Origin: Rhodospirillales bacterium | GTDB taxonomy: Bacteria; Pseudomonadota; Alphaproteobacteria; ATCC43930; CGMCC-115725 | Assembly: GCA_028291405.1 (NCBI GenBank) | Contig: JAQGID010000265.1 | Coordinates: 1 to 64,000, forward strand | Direction: 5' to 3' | Length of the DNA stretch: 64,000 nt | Shown: positions 25,261 to 33,541 of the stretch, one piece after another | How positions within the stretch are numbered: the stretch's first letter is position 1 | Layout of the letters: every line of letters starts with the position of its first letter | Notes under the pieces: model-generated | The model's input: only the letters and a program-made list of their open reading frames with translations | What the model was told of the DNA's origin: nothing | Databases searched by the model: none | Program-made: the position numbers and the translations under genes

Positions 25261-26009
25261 GCGTCGTCGAGCTGGGCACCGTCGCAGCGATCAACCGCTA
25301 CCCCGTCAAGTCGATGGCTGGCGAAAGCCTCGACCGGGCGTCGCTGCAATGGACGGGCATCGACGGCGATCGCCAATACGCCTTCGTGCGCACCGGCGAG
25401 GTCCGCCGCTTCCCGTGGATGACCGGCCGCCAATATCCCGAGATGGTGACCTGGCGGGCGCGCTACGACGATCCCGCGGATCCCCGTGGCTCGCCGGTGC
25501 GGGTCGCGACCGGCGACGGTTTCGTCGGCACCGTCGACGATCCTGCCTTGCTGGCGCGGCTGAGCCGGGCGGCGGGCGAGGAGGTGCGCCTGCTGCAACT
25601 CGGCCGCGGCACGCACGACAGCGCGCCCGTCTCGGTGATCGCGACGGCGACCGGGGAGCTGCTCGCCGAACGCCTCGGCGCCGCGCTCGATCTCCGGCGT
25701 TTCCGCCCCAATATCGTGATCGCGACGGCGCCCGGGGAGGCGTCGCGCGAGACGCGCTGGAGCGGCGGCCTGCTGGTTTTCGGTGATGCGCCGGATGCGG
25801 CGCGCCTGCATGCGACCGTCGCCATCGATCGCTGCGTCATGGTGACGCTCGACCCCGACACCGCCGCGGGCGAGCCGGCGATCCTGCGCTGCGTCGTCCA
25901 GGATTTCGCCAACCAGATCGGCATGCGCTGCACGACGGCGACGCCGGGGACGATCGCGGTCGGCGATCGTGTCCGGCTGGTGACCGCGGCAGGCGAGGCG
26001 GAGGCCTAA
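25257..26009 (+). CDS. MOSC domain protein with N-terminal beta barrel
   Basis: 250 residues, starting at an ATG overlapping the previous stop. The MOSC_N segment begins VAAINRYPVKSMAGESLDRA and WTGIDGDRQYAFV. The MOSC part has RRFRPNIVI and the Cys of AIDRCVMVTLDPDT, the expected sulfur- or molybdenum-handling residue. Relatives include YcbX and the mARC reductases, which use molybdenum cofactor to reduce N-hydroxylated compounds; no fused ferredoxin domain is present here. It ends in a 4-base overlap with the convergent DUF4170 gene. Confidence 0.9.
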   Translation: MSVVELGTVAAINRYPVKSMAGESLDRASLQWTGIDGDRQYAFVRTGEVRRFPWMTGRQYPEMVTWRARYDDPADPRGSPVRVATGDGFVGTVDDPALLARLSRAAGEEVRLLQLGRGTHDSAPVSVIATATGELLAERLGAALDLRRFRPNIVIATAPGEASRETRWSGGLLVFGDAPDAARLHATVAIDRCVMVTLDPDTAAGEPAILRCVVQDFANQIGMRCTTATPGTIAVGDRVRLVTAAGEAEA

Positions 26010-26239
26010 TGAACCGCCGCGGCGTGACCCTCGGGGGCGGCTGGCTTGCCGGACTCGTCCTCGGCGATGACGCGAAACCGCACCAGTGCGTTGTCGACCG
26101 TCGCCCAGGCGCGCCCGGACCAGACCTTGTGCGCCTCCTCGTAGGTCGCGAAGGGGCCGTGCCGCTCCTCGCTCGTGCCCGGCGCGAACTCGGCGAAGCG
26201 GGCATCCTTGTACTCGCCGCCGACCACCCAATACCGCAT
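26006..26239 (-). CDS. DUF4170 small protein
   Basis: 77 residues from ATG 26239 with GGGAGC upstream; 17 more codons are open but unlikely. Seen: MRYWVVGGEYKDARF, HGPFATYEEAHKVWSGRAW and VDNALVRFRVIAEDE, which match the DUF4170 pattern, an alphaproteobacterial family of unknown role. The compact beta-alpha-beta layout suggests a soluble single domain. Confidence 0.85.
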   Translation of the reverse strand: MRYWVVGGEYKDARFAEFAPGTSEERHGPFATYEEAHKVWSGRAWATVDNALVRFRVIAEDESGKPAAPEGHAAAVH

Positions 26240-26412
26240 CTCGAATGCTCCCTGCCGTTGCGCTTGCCGGGTGAACGCCTGCCTCCGCATAGTGGCCCAG
26301 CGAGAGCGCCGGCGAGGCGATCGACCGGTCTAGGCGAAAATAATGAAGCAAATCGTAGCGCATGGCGACCGTCGGCCGGGCCGCGACGGCGCGACTGCGG
26401 CAGATTGACGCG

Positions 26413-27921
26413 ATGACCGCCTATTCCAGCCTGCGCGACTTCATCGCCCGGCTCGAGAGCGCCGGGCGGCTGGTCCGCGTCGCGGCGCCGGTGTCGCCCG
26501 ATCTCGAGATGACCGAGATCCAGACGCGGCTGCTTGCCGAGCAGGGGCCGGCGGTGCTCTTCGAGAACGTCCGCCGCGCCGACGGCGGGCGTTATGCGAT
26601 GCCGGTGCTGGTCAACCTCTTCGGCACCGTCGAGCGCGTCGCTTGGGGCATGGGGCGCGAGCCGGGCCAGCTGCGCGAGATCGGCGAGACCCTCGCCTTC
26701 CTCAAGCAGCCCGAGCCGCCCGGCGGCTGGCGCCAGGCCTTCGAGATGCTGCCGCTGCTCAAGACGGTGATGGCGCTGAAGCCGCGCACCGTCGGCAGCG
26801 CGCCGTGCCAGGACATCGTGCTGACCGGCGACGACATCGACCTCGGGGCGCTGCCGATCCAGAATTGCTGGCCGGGCGAGCCGGCGCCGCTGATCAGCTG
26901 GCCGCTCGTCGTCACCAAGGGGCCGGACGGCAAGCCGGATGCCTTCAACCTCGGCATCTACCGCATGCAGGTGACCGGACGGTCGACGACGCTGATGCGG
27001 TGGCTGAGGCATCGCGGCGGGGCGCAGCACCACGAGCGCTGGGCCGCCGAGAAGCACGAGCCGCTGCCGGCGGCGGTGGTGATCGGCGCCGATCCCGGCA
27101 CGATCCTCGCGGCCGTGACGCCGGTGCCCGACACGCTCTCGGAATACCAGTTCGCCGGGCTGCTGCGCGGCCGCAAGGTCGAGCTCGTCGACTGCCGGAC
27201 GGTGCCGCTCAAGGTGCCGGCGCAGGCCGAGATCGTGCTCGAGGGCCATGTCTCGCTCGACGAATACGGCGACGAGGGCCCCTACGGCGACCACACCGGC
27301 TATTACAATTCGGTCGAGCGGTTTCCGGTCTTCCGCATCTCGGCGATCACGATGCGGCGCGACCCGATCTATCTCTCGACCTTCACCGGGCGGCCGCCGG
27401 ACGAGCCCTCGGTGCTCGGCGAAGCGCTCAACGAGGTCTTCATCCCGCTGCTGATCCAGCAATTCCCCGAGATCGTCGATTTCTGGCTGCCGCCGGAAGG
27501 CTGCTCCTACCGCATCGCGATCGTCTCGATCAAGAAGACTTACCCCGGTCACGCCAAGCGCATCATGCTCGGCGTCTGGTCCTATCTGCGGCAGTTCCTC
27601 TATACGAAATTCGTCATCGTCGTCGACGACGACATCGACGCGCGCGACTGGAAGGACGTCATGTGGGCGGTGGCGACCCGCATGGACCCGGCGCGCGACG
27701 TCACCATCCTCGAGCGGACGCCGATCGACTATCTCGACTTTGCCTCGCCGCAATCCGGCCTCGGCGGCAAGATCGGGCTCGACGCCACCAACAAGCTGTT
27801 TCCCGAGACGCAGCGCGAATGGGGCCGCCAGATCCGCATGACCGACGAGATGATCGCCGAGGTCACCGCGAAATGGGCGAGCTACGGCCTGCCGGGCAGC
27901 GGCAGGCCGATCTGGAAGTAG
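26413..27921 (+). CDS. ubiD: UbiD-family prenylated-FMN decarboxylase
   Basis: 502 residues; ATG 26413 ([16 protein letters not shown]) is preferred to an in-frame ATG 17 codons upstream. Seen: [40 protein letters not shown] (cofactor site), [13 protein letters not shown] with the conserved Glu, and [13 protein letters not shown]. UbiD decarboxylates 3-polyprenyl-4-hydroxybenzoate using prenyl-FMN made by UbiX; UbiX is not in the window. ubiA lies 1.8 kb upstream on the same strand, so a ubiquinone role is likely. Some UbiD relatives act on other aromatic acids. Confidence 0.92.
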   Translation: MTAYSSLRDFIARLESAGRLVRVAAPVSPDLEMTEIQTRLLAEQGPAVLFENVRRADGGRYAMPVLVNLFGTVERVAWGMGREPGQLREIGETLAFLKQPEPPGGWRQAFEMLPLLKTVMALKPRTVGSAPCQDIVLTGDDIDLGALPIQNCWPGEPAPLISWPLVVTKGPDGKPDAFNLGIYRMQVTGRSTTLMRWLRHRGGAQHHERWAAEKHEPLPAAVVIGADPGTILAAVTPVPDTLSEYQFAGLLRGRKVELVDCRTVPLKVPAQAEIVLEGHVSLDEYGDEGPYGDHTGYYNSVERFPVFRISAITMRRDPIYLSTFTGRPPDEPSVLGEALNEVFIPLLIQQFPEIVDFWLPPEGCSYRIAIVSIKKTYPGHAKRIMLGVWSYLRQFLYTKFVIVVDDDIDARDWKDVMWAVATRMDPARDVTILERTPIDYLDFASPQSGLGGKIGLDATNKLFPETQREWGRQIRMTDEMIAEVTAKWASYGLPGSGRPIWK

Positions 27922-27944
27922 CAGTTGGAGCGCGCGGCTCGCGA

Positions 27945-27980
27945 ACAAAAGAAAACGGCCTGCCCTGGGGGGCAGGCCGT
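27945..27980 (-). terminator. Intrinsic terminator of the OmpA-type gene
   Basis: ACGGCCTGCCC, TGGG loop, GGGCAGGCCGT: eleven perfect pairs (27955-27980). Read on the minus strand it is followed by TTTTCTTTTG, a classical rho-independent terminator 30 bases after the porin stop. It may also stop the converging ubiD transcript. Confidence 0.9.
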
Positions 27981-28011
27981 CGATAGGCTGTCGTAAAATT
28001 TCTGTTCTTGT

Positions 28012-29070
28012 TTACTGCAGCTCGATCACGACGCGACGGTTGCGCGGCTCGCGGACGCCGTCCGGCGTCGGCACTGCCGGCTCGCTCTCGCCGCGGCCGA
28101 CCGTGACGATCTCGTTCGCCGGGACGCCGTCCTTGATGAGCTCGGCCTTGACCGCGGCGGCGCGGCGGACCGACAGCTTCTGGTTGTAGCTGTCCGGACC
28201 GGCGCGGTCGGTGTGGCCGGTGACCGCGATGCGCGTGGTGTTGCCGGCCTTGGCGTCGCTGGCGGCGCGTTGGATGATCGGCTTCGCGTCCGGCGTGACG
28301 TCCGAGCGGTCGAAGTCGAAGTACACGGTGTAGTTCCGCGCGGCGGCGGCCGGAGCCGGGGCCGGCTGGGCCGGCGGGACCTGCGCGACGGCCGGGGCCG
28401 GAGCCGGGCTGCCGAACGAGTAGCGGACCGTGAAGAGTATCGAGTGATCGTTGAAGTCGCCGACCTTGGTGCGCGCCGTCGGCGTCGGGCCGACGCGGAA
28501 GCTCGTGTCCTGCGCCGTGAAGTAGCGATAGTCGAGGCCGAACTTCAGCGACGGGGTGAAGGCGTATTCGGCGCCGGCGATCACCTGATAGGCGAAGGCG
28601 TCGTTTTGGCCCTTCACGGTGAACCCGCTATGCGGGCCTTCCTGTTCCCAAACATGCGCCCAGCCCACGCCGAGACCGACGTGCGGGGTGAGCGGCAGCA
28701 CCGGCGTCGTGATGTTCTCGAAATCCCAGATCACGTTCCCCATCGTGCTGAAGATCTGCGAGCGACCGCCGCCCGTGCTCCCGGTGATCGAGCTGACGCT
28801 GTTGTACCGGTAGCCGGGTTCGATTTCGAGCCGCAGGCTGTTGCCGAACGCGTAACCGAAGCTCGCGATGCCGACCGGACCCGGATCGTAGGACGAGGTC
28901 GAGCCACCGCCGACCGGGAACTTGTTGTCCTCCTGGATATTGAGGCCGAGGCCTGCGCCGACATACGGGCCCTTCTCGTGGACCACCTGGGCGGAAGCGC
29001 TGCTTCCGACGGCACACATTGCCAGGGCGGCAATCAGGCCGGCTGATTTGCCAGTTCGAATTGAAATCAC
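28012..29070 (-). CDS. OmpA-family outer membrane protein
   Basis: I use GTG 29070 (AGGGG seven bases upstream); an in-frame GTG at 29091 lacks a ribosome site. The signal peptide ends near SSASA-QVV. Residues 30-210 form an eight-stranded barrel (KGPYVGAGLGLNIQ at the start, DHSILFTVRYSFG at the end), then an Ala/Pro hinge (APAPAVAQVPPAQPAPAP), then the OmpA C-terminal domain: YTVYFDFDRSDVTPDAKPII, VTGHTDRAGPDSYNQKLSVR, RNRRVVIEL, which binds peptidoglycan. It anchors the outer membrane to the wall. Confidence 0.93.
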   Translation of the reverse strand: MISIRTGKSAGLIAALAMCAVGSSASAQVVHEKGPYVGAGLGLNIQEDNKFPVGGGSTSSYDPGPVGIASFGYAFGNSLRLEIEPGYRYNSVSSITGSTGGGRSQIFSTMGNVIWDFENITTPVLPLTPHVGLGVGWAHVWEQEGPHSGFTVKGQNDAFAYQVIAGAEYAFTPSLKFGLDYRYFTAQDTSFRVGPTPTARTKVGDFNDHSILFTVRYSFGSPAPAPAVAQVPPAQPAPAPAAAARNYTVYFDFDRSDVTPDAKPIIQRAASDAKAGNTTRIAVTGHTDRAGPDSYNQKLSVRRAAAVKAELIKDGVPANEIVTVGRGESEPAVPTPDGVREPRNRRVVIELQ

Positions 29071-29181
29071 GGCGACACCCCTGTTTGTCACTGAACGACG
29101 TTATTCTACGGCAGATTAATAAGCTGTCTTCGCGTCGGAAGAAGCAGGAAGTTCTACCCAAGGGCAACAATCCTCGCCGGT

Positions 29182-29245
29182 GTTGCCACTTAGCCACAGT
29201 TTGGGTTTGATGCCGGTCGCGGGCTGCTATCGTGGTAGTGGCAAC
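29182..29245. promoter_or_regulatory. Spaced 9-bp inverted repeat upstream of pmbA
   Basis: GTTGCCACT (29182-29190) and AGTGGCAAC (29237-29245) are perfect complements 46 bases apart, in the 227-base gap between the divergent porin and pmbA genes. A third related GGCAACA is at 29163. The spacing could allow DNA looping or pairing in the leader RNA. Confidence 0.45.
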
Positions 29246-29297
29246 ATATCCTCCGTCGCCCCATCTACCTTTGCGACGTTTCATGAACAGGTGCCCA

Positions 29298-30638
29298 ATG
29301 CCAAACGGCGACGCGCTCAACATCCTCGATGACCTCATCGCCCGCGCCCGGCGCGCCGGTGCCGACGCAGCGGATGCCGTGCTCTTCGAGGGGACGTCGA
29401 TCGCGCATGCCCAGCGGCTCGGCAAGACCGAGAAGCTCGAGCGTTCCGAGAGTTACGACCTCGGATTGCGGATCCTCGTCGGGAAATGCCAGGCGATGGT
29501 CTCCTCCAACGATCGCTCCGCGGCGGCGATCGGCGAACTCGTCGACCGGGCCTTGGCGATGGCGAAAACGGTGCCCGAGGATCCCTATTGCGGCATCGCC
29601 GATCCCGACCAGATTGCCCGCGAGTGGCCGTCCCTCGAAACCTGCGATCCCGATGAGCCGAGTGCCGCGGCGCTGATCGCCCGGGCCCGCGAGGCCGAGG
29701 AAGCGGCGCTCGCCGTCGCTGGCGTTACCAATTCGGAGGGTGCCGAGGCGAGTTGGAGCCAGGCCATCGTCGCGCTCGCCGCGTCGAACGGCTTCGCCGG
29801 CACTTACGCCGATTCCAGCCACGGCGTCAGCGCCGCCGTCCTCGCCGGCACCGGCACCGGCATGGAGCGCGACTACGACTATTCGAGCGCCGTCTTCGCC
29901 GCCGATCTACGCGACCCCGCCGAGATCGGCCGCAGTGCCGGCGAGCGCGCGGTGCGCCGTCTCGGCGCCCGCAAGGTGGCGACCGGCCAAGTGCCGATCA
30001 TCTTCGATCCCCGCGTCTCGCGCAGCCTGCTTGGTCATCTCATCGGCGCGATCAGCGGCCCCGGGATCGCCCGCGGCACGAGCTTTCTCAAGGACAAGCT
30101 CGGCCAGCGCATCTTTCCGCAGAACGTCACGATCATCGACGACCCGCATCGCCGCCGCGGCTTGCGCTCCAAGCCGTTCGACGGCGAGGGCATCGGCAAC
30201 CGGCGCCGTGCGATCGTCGAGAACGGCGTGCTGACGACTTGGCTGCTCGATCTGCGCTCGGCCCGGCAGCTCGGGTTGCAGACGACCGGCCATGCCTCCC
30301 GCGGCACCTCCTCGCCGCCGTCGCCGTCGCCGACCAATTTCTGGCTCGAACCCGGCGAAGCGACTGCGGCGGCTTTGCTCGGCGGCGTCGAGCGCGGCTT
30401 CTACGTCAACGAGTTGATGGGAATGGGCGTCAGCGGCACGACCGGCGACTACAGCCGCGGCGCCGCCGGGTTCTGGATCGAGAACGGCGTGCTGAGCTTT
30501 CCCGTCAGCGAGGTCACGATCGCTGGCAATCTGAAGGAGATGTTCCAGCATTTGACGGCGGCGAACGACCTCGAGTTCAAATCCGGCGTCGACGCCCCGA
30601 CGGTACGCATCGACGGCATGACGCTGGCCGGATCCTGA
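29298..30638 (+). CDS. pmbA: PmbA/TldE, metalloprotease partner subunit
   Basis: 446 residues from ATG 29298 (CAGGTG upstream; ATG 29283 is an alternative). Seen: DAVLFEGTSIAHAQRLGKTE, LRILVGKCQAMVSSND, GQVPIIFDPRVSRSLLGHLI, and near the end FYVNELMGMGVSGTTGDYSR and NLKEMFQHLTAANDLEF. PmbA forms a heterodimer with TldD; TldD carries the metal, PmbA does not. The pair matures microcin B17 and degrades CcdA in E. coli. tldD lies at 35595 on the other strand, with six genes between. Confidence 0.95.
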   Translation: MPNGDALNILDDLIARARRAGADAADAVLFEGTSIAHAQRLGKTEKLERSESYDLGLRILVGKCQAMVSSNDRSAAAIGELVDRALAMAKTVPEDPYCGIADPDQIAREWPSLETCDPDEPSAAALIARAREAEEAALAVAGVTNSEGAEASWSQAIVALAASNGFAGTYADSSHGVSAAVLAGTGTGMERDYDYSSAVFAADLRDPAEIGRSAGERAVRRLGARKVATGQVPIIFDPRVSRSLLGHLIGAISGPGIARGTSFLKDKLGQRIFPQNVTIIDDPHRRRGLRSKPFDGEGIGNRRRAIVENGVLTTWLLDLRSARQLGLQTTGHASRGTSSPPSPSPTNFWLEPGEATAAALLGGVERGFYVNELMGMGVSGTTGDYSRGAAGFWIENGVLSFPVSEVTIAGNLKEMFQHLTAANDLEFKSGVDAPTVRIDGMTLAGS

Positions 30639-30670
30639 CGGTCGCCTCGAGCCGCAGCCGGAACCGCACC

Positions 30671-31438
30671 GTGTCGGAAGCCGCCGCCCGACTCTTCGTC
30701 GCCGCCGACCTCGCTGCCGGCGCCGCAGTCGAGGTCTCGCCGGAGCAGGGACATTATCTCCGCAATGTCCTGCGCCTGGGCGCGGGCGAGCCGGTTTCGC
30801 TGTTCAACGGCCGCGACGGCGAATTTCTCGCCCGCATCGCCGAACTCGGCAAGCGGCGCTGCACGCTCGCGGTCGAGGCGCAGACGCGGCCGCAGCATGC
30901 CGAGCCCGATCTCTGGCTGCTCTTCGCGCCGGTCAAGCGCGCCCGCATCGACTATCTCGTCGAAAAGGCGGCTGAGCTGGGAGTCGGGCAGCTTCTCCCG
31001 GTCCGTACCGAGCGAACCATCGTCGAGCGGATCAATCCCGAACGGCTCCAGGCCAATGCCGTCGAGGCGGCGGAGCAGACCGAGCGTCTGACCGTCCCGA
31101 CGGTGCATCCGCTGCGCCCGCTGCCGGCGGTGCTCGCCGACTGGCCGCCGGGGCGCGTTCTCGTCGTCTGCGACGAGCGCGGTACGGCGCCGGCGATCGT
31201 CGAGGTTCTGCAATCGCTTGCGGTGGAGGCGGAGGGTTTTCCGGCGGCCGGTGTTGCAGTGCTGATCGGTCCCGAAGGCGGCTTCACCGAAACGGAGCTT
31301 GACGGCTTTGGCAATCTCCCTTTTGTTAAACCCGTCGGCCTTGGTCCGCGCGTCCTCCGCGCCGACACGGCTGCCCTCGCCGCGCTTGCCGTGGTCCAGG
31401 CCGTCCTCGGCGACTGGCACCAGACGCGACGACGATAA
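30671..31438 (+). CDS. rsmE: 16S rRNA (uracil-1498-N3)-methyltransferase
   Basis: 255 residues from GTG 30671, 32 bases after pmbA. Seen: N-terminal PUA-like part ([34 protein letters not shown]), then the SPOUT fold with [18 protein letters not shown], the SAM-binding knot [14 protein letters not shown] and [16 protein letters not shown]. It methylates U1498 in the decoding region of the small subunit. In many alphaproteobacteria it stands directly ahead of gshA, as here. Confidence 0.95.
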   Translation: MSEAAARLFVAADLAAGAAVEVSPEQGHYLRNVLRLGAGEPVSLFNGRDGEFLARIAELGKRRCTLAVEAQTRPQHAEPDLWLLFAPVKRARIDYLVEKAAELGVGQLLPVRTERTIVERINPERLQANAVEAAEQTERLTVPTVHPLRPLPAVLADWPPGRVLVVCDERGTAPAIVEVLQSLAVEAEGFPAAGVAVLIGPEGGFTETELDGFGNLPFVKPVGLGPRVLRADTAALAALAVVQAVLGDWHQTRRR

Positions 31439-31494
31439 CCGGGGCGTGCAACCCCGCCCTTAGCCGCACCGAGAATGGAGTAGTTTCTCTCGTC

Positions 31495-32859
31495 ATGTCT
31501 GCGCCCCCGACCTCAACCGGCGAGCCGATCACGAGCACCAGCCAGCTCGTCGCGTATCTTGAGGCCGGGTCGAAGCCGCCTTCGGAGTGGCGCATCGGCA
31601 CCGAGCACGAGAAATTCGTGTTTCGGCGCAGCGATTTGCGCCCGGTGCCCTACGAGGGCCCGGACGGCATCCGGGCGCTGCTCGACGGCATGACCCGCTT
31701 CGGCTGGCAACCGGTCTACGAAGGCGACAAGGTCATCGCCCTCAGCCAGGGGCTGTGCTCGATCTCGCTCGAGCCGGGCGGCCAGTTCGAGCTGTCCGGC
31801 GCGCCGCTCGAGACGATCCACGAGACCTGCGCCGAGGTGCACCTTCACCTCAAGCAGGTGCGCGAGGTCGCCGACGAGCTTGGGATCGGCATGCTCGGCC
31901 TCGGATTCCAGCCGAAATGGCGGCGCGAGGACGTGCCCTTCATGCCCAAGGGCCGCTACGATATCATGCGCAGCTACATGCCGAAGAAGGGCTCGATGGG
32001 CCTCGACATGATGCTGCGCACCTGTACCGTGCAGGTGAACCTCGATTTCGCCTCGGAAGCGGACATGGTGCGCAAGTTCCGCGTCAGCCTCGCGCTGCAG
32101 CCGGTCGCGACGGCGCTGTTCGCGGCCTCGCCCTTCGTCGACGGCAAACCCAGCGGCTATCTCTCCTATCGCAGCCATGTCTGGACCGACGTCGACAACG
32201 AGCGCTCCGGCATCTTGCCCTTCGTCTTCGAGACGGGCTTCGGCTTCGAGCGCTACGTCGAGTACCTTCTCGACATGCCGATGTACTTCGTCTACCGCGA
32301 CGGAAAGTACATCGACGCCTCTGGCCAGTCGTTCCGCGACTTCATCTGCGGGCGCCTGCCGGCCCTGCCTGGCGAGGTGGCCAAGATGGGCGACTGGGTC
32401 GACCATCTGACGACGGCGTTTCCCGAGGTGCGGCTCAAGCGCTTCCTCGAGATGCGCGGCGCCGACGGCGGCCCCTGGGCGCGGCTCTGCGCCCTGCCGG
32501 CCCTATGGACCGGCCTTCTCTATGACGCCACGGCGCTGAACGACGTTGCTGACCTTATCGCCGACTGGACGCCGGCGGAGCATGAATATCTCCGCGCCGA
32601 AGTGCCGCGCCAGGGGCTGAAGACGCCGTTCCGCGGCCGTACCGTTCGCGAGCTGGCGCTGGATGTGCTGGTGCTGGCGCGCGGCGGGCTGCATCGCCGC
32701 GCCCGTTCCGACAGCTGCGGCGTCGACGAGGGGCATTTCATCGCGCCGCTGGTCGAGATCGCCGAGTCGGGCCGGACGCCGGCCGAAAATCTCCTCGCCG
32801 AATACGAGACGACGTGGCGCCGGAACATCGACCCGATCTTCCACGAGCACGCGTATTAG
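31495..32859 (+). CDS. gshA: Glutamate-cysteine ligase, class II (plant/alphaproteobacterial)
   Basis: 454 residues. It joins glutamate and cysteine with ATP, the committed step of glutathione synthesis. Seen: [38 protein letters not shown] (substrate and metal site), [36 protein letters not shown] and [20 protein letters not shown]. These are class II GCS2/plant-type features, unlike E. coli GshA. The start is a plain ATG at 31495, 56 bases after rsmE. It ends ahead of an intrinsic terminator. Confidence 0.95.
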   Translation: MSAPPTSTGEPITSTSQLVAYLEAGSKPPSEWRIGTEHEKFVFRRSDLRPVPYEGPDGIRALLDGMTRFGWQPVYEGDKVIALSQGLCSISLEPGGQFELSGAPLETIHETCAEVHLHLKQVREVADELGIGMLGLGFQPKWRREDVPFMPKGRYDIMRSYMPKKGSMGLDMMLRTCTVQVNLDFASEADMVRKFRVSLALQPVATALFAASPFVDGKPSGYLSYRSHVWTDVDNERSGILPFVFETGFGFERYVEYLLDMPMYFVYRDGKYIDASGQSFRDFICGRLPALPGEVAKMGDWVDHLTTAFPEVRLKRFLEMRGADGGPWARLCALPALWTGLLYDATALNDVADLIADWTPAEHEYLRAEVPRQGLKTPFRGRTVRELALDVLVLARGGLHRRARSDSCGVDEGHFIAPLVEIAESGRTPAENLLAEYETTWRRNIDPIFHEHAY

Positions 32860-32964
32860 ACATTTCGCGGAAAAAGAACGTCCGCCGCTATCTTTGCGGA
32901 ACGTAATCGCTGCGGCGGTGTTTGTATCGTAGCAGTCCCAGCAGGCTGCTCAAGCTTGTCTCCT

Positions 32965-33006
32965 GGCCCCGCGTCCTTCCCCCCAAGGAAGCGGGGCCTT
33001 TCTTTT
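32965..33006 (+). terminator. Intrinsic terminator after gshA
   Basis: GGCCCCG pairs with CGGGGCC and an inner CTTCC with GGAAG around a CCCCAA loop, then TTTCTTTT on the plus strand. It lies 105 bases after gshA and just before the end of the convergent cinA-type gene. Confidence 0.85.
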
Positions 33007-33011
33007 GTGCC

Positions 33012-33491
33012 TCACCGCAGGCTTTCTCCCAGGAGATCCAGCGCCGCCGCCGCGAATTCGCGCATGTTGGCGACCCGGTCGGCCTTGCCGGTTTCCAACG
33101 TCGCGGCGCGCTCCCCCATCCCGACGACGGCACAGCACGAATGCCCGGCGGCGTCGCCGTAACGGTTGCCGGTCGGGCCCGTCGCGCCGGTCTCGCTCAG
33201 CGCCCAGGTGCTGCCGAAGCGCTGCTGCGCGGTGCGTGCCAGCAGCAGCGCATAGGCTTCCGTCGAGGCGCGCATCCCGATCAACGCGTCGTCCTGGATG
33301 TCGAGCAGAGCGCGGCGCGCCTGCTGCGTATAGATGACGCCGCCGCCGATAAAATAGGCCGAGGCGCCGGGTACCGCGAGAAGCGCCGCCGAGATCAACC
33401 CGCCGGTCGAGGATTCGGCGATCGCGATGGTCTCGCCCCGTTGCTTGAGGCGATCGGCGATCGCGGCGGCACGCGGCAGAAGATCGAGCAT
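33012..33491 (-). CDS. CinA-family nicotinamide-nucleotide amidohydrolase (PncC)
   Basis: 159 residues from ATG 33491 (AAAGGA upstream); the long open frame before it is a shadow of the glycoside hydrolase gene. This is the stand-alone CinA C-terminal domain: AESSTGGLISAALLAVPGAS with the catalytic Ser, FIGGGVIYTQQARR, and ALSETGATGPTGNRYGDAAG. It deamidates nicotinamide mononucleotide to nicotinate mononucleotide in NAD recycling. The N-terminal CinA domain is absent, as is usual for PncC. Confidence 0.92.
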   Translation of the reverse strand: MLDLLPRAAAIADRLKQRGETIAIAESSTGGLISAALLAVPGASAYFIGGGVIYTQQARRALLDIQDDALIGMRASTEAYALLLARTAQQRFGSTWALSETGATGPTGNRYGDAAGHSCCAVVGMGERAATLETGKADRVANMREFAAAALDLLGESLR

Positions 33492-33541
33492 GTCGTTTCC
33501 TTTCATGGCGCCCGGACACATCGCGCCCGGCGCCGGCGAGA

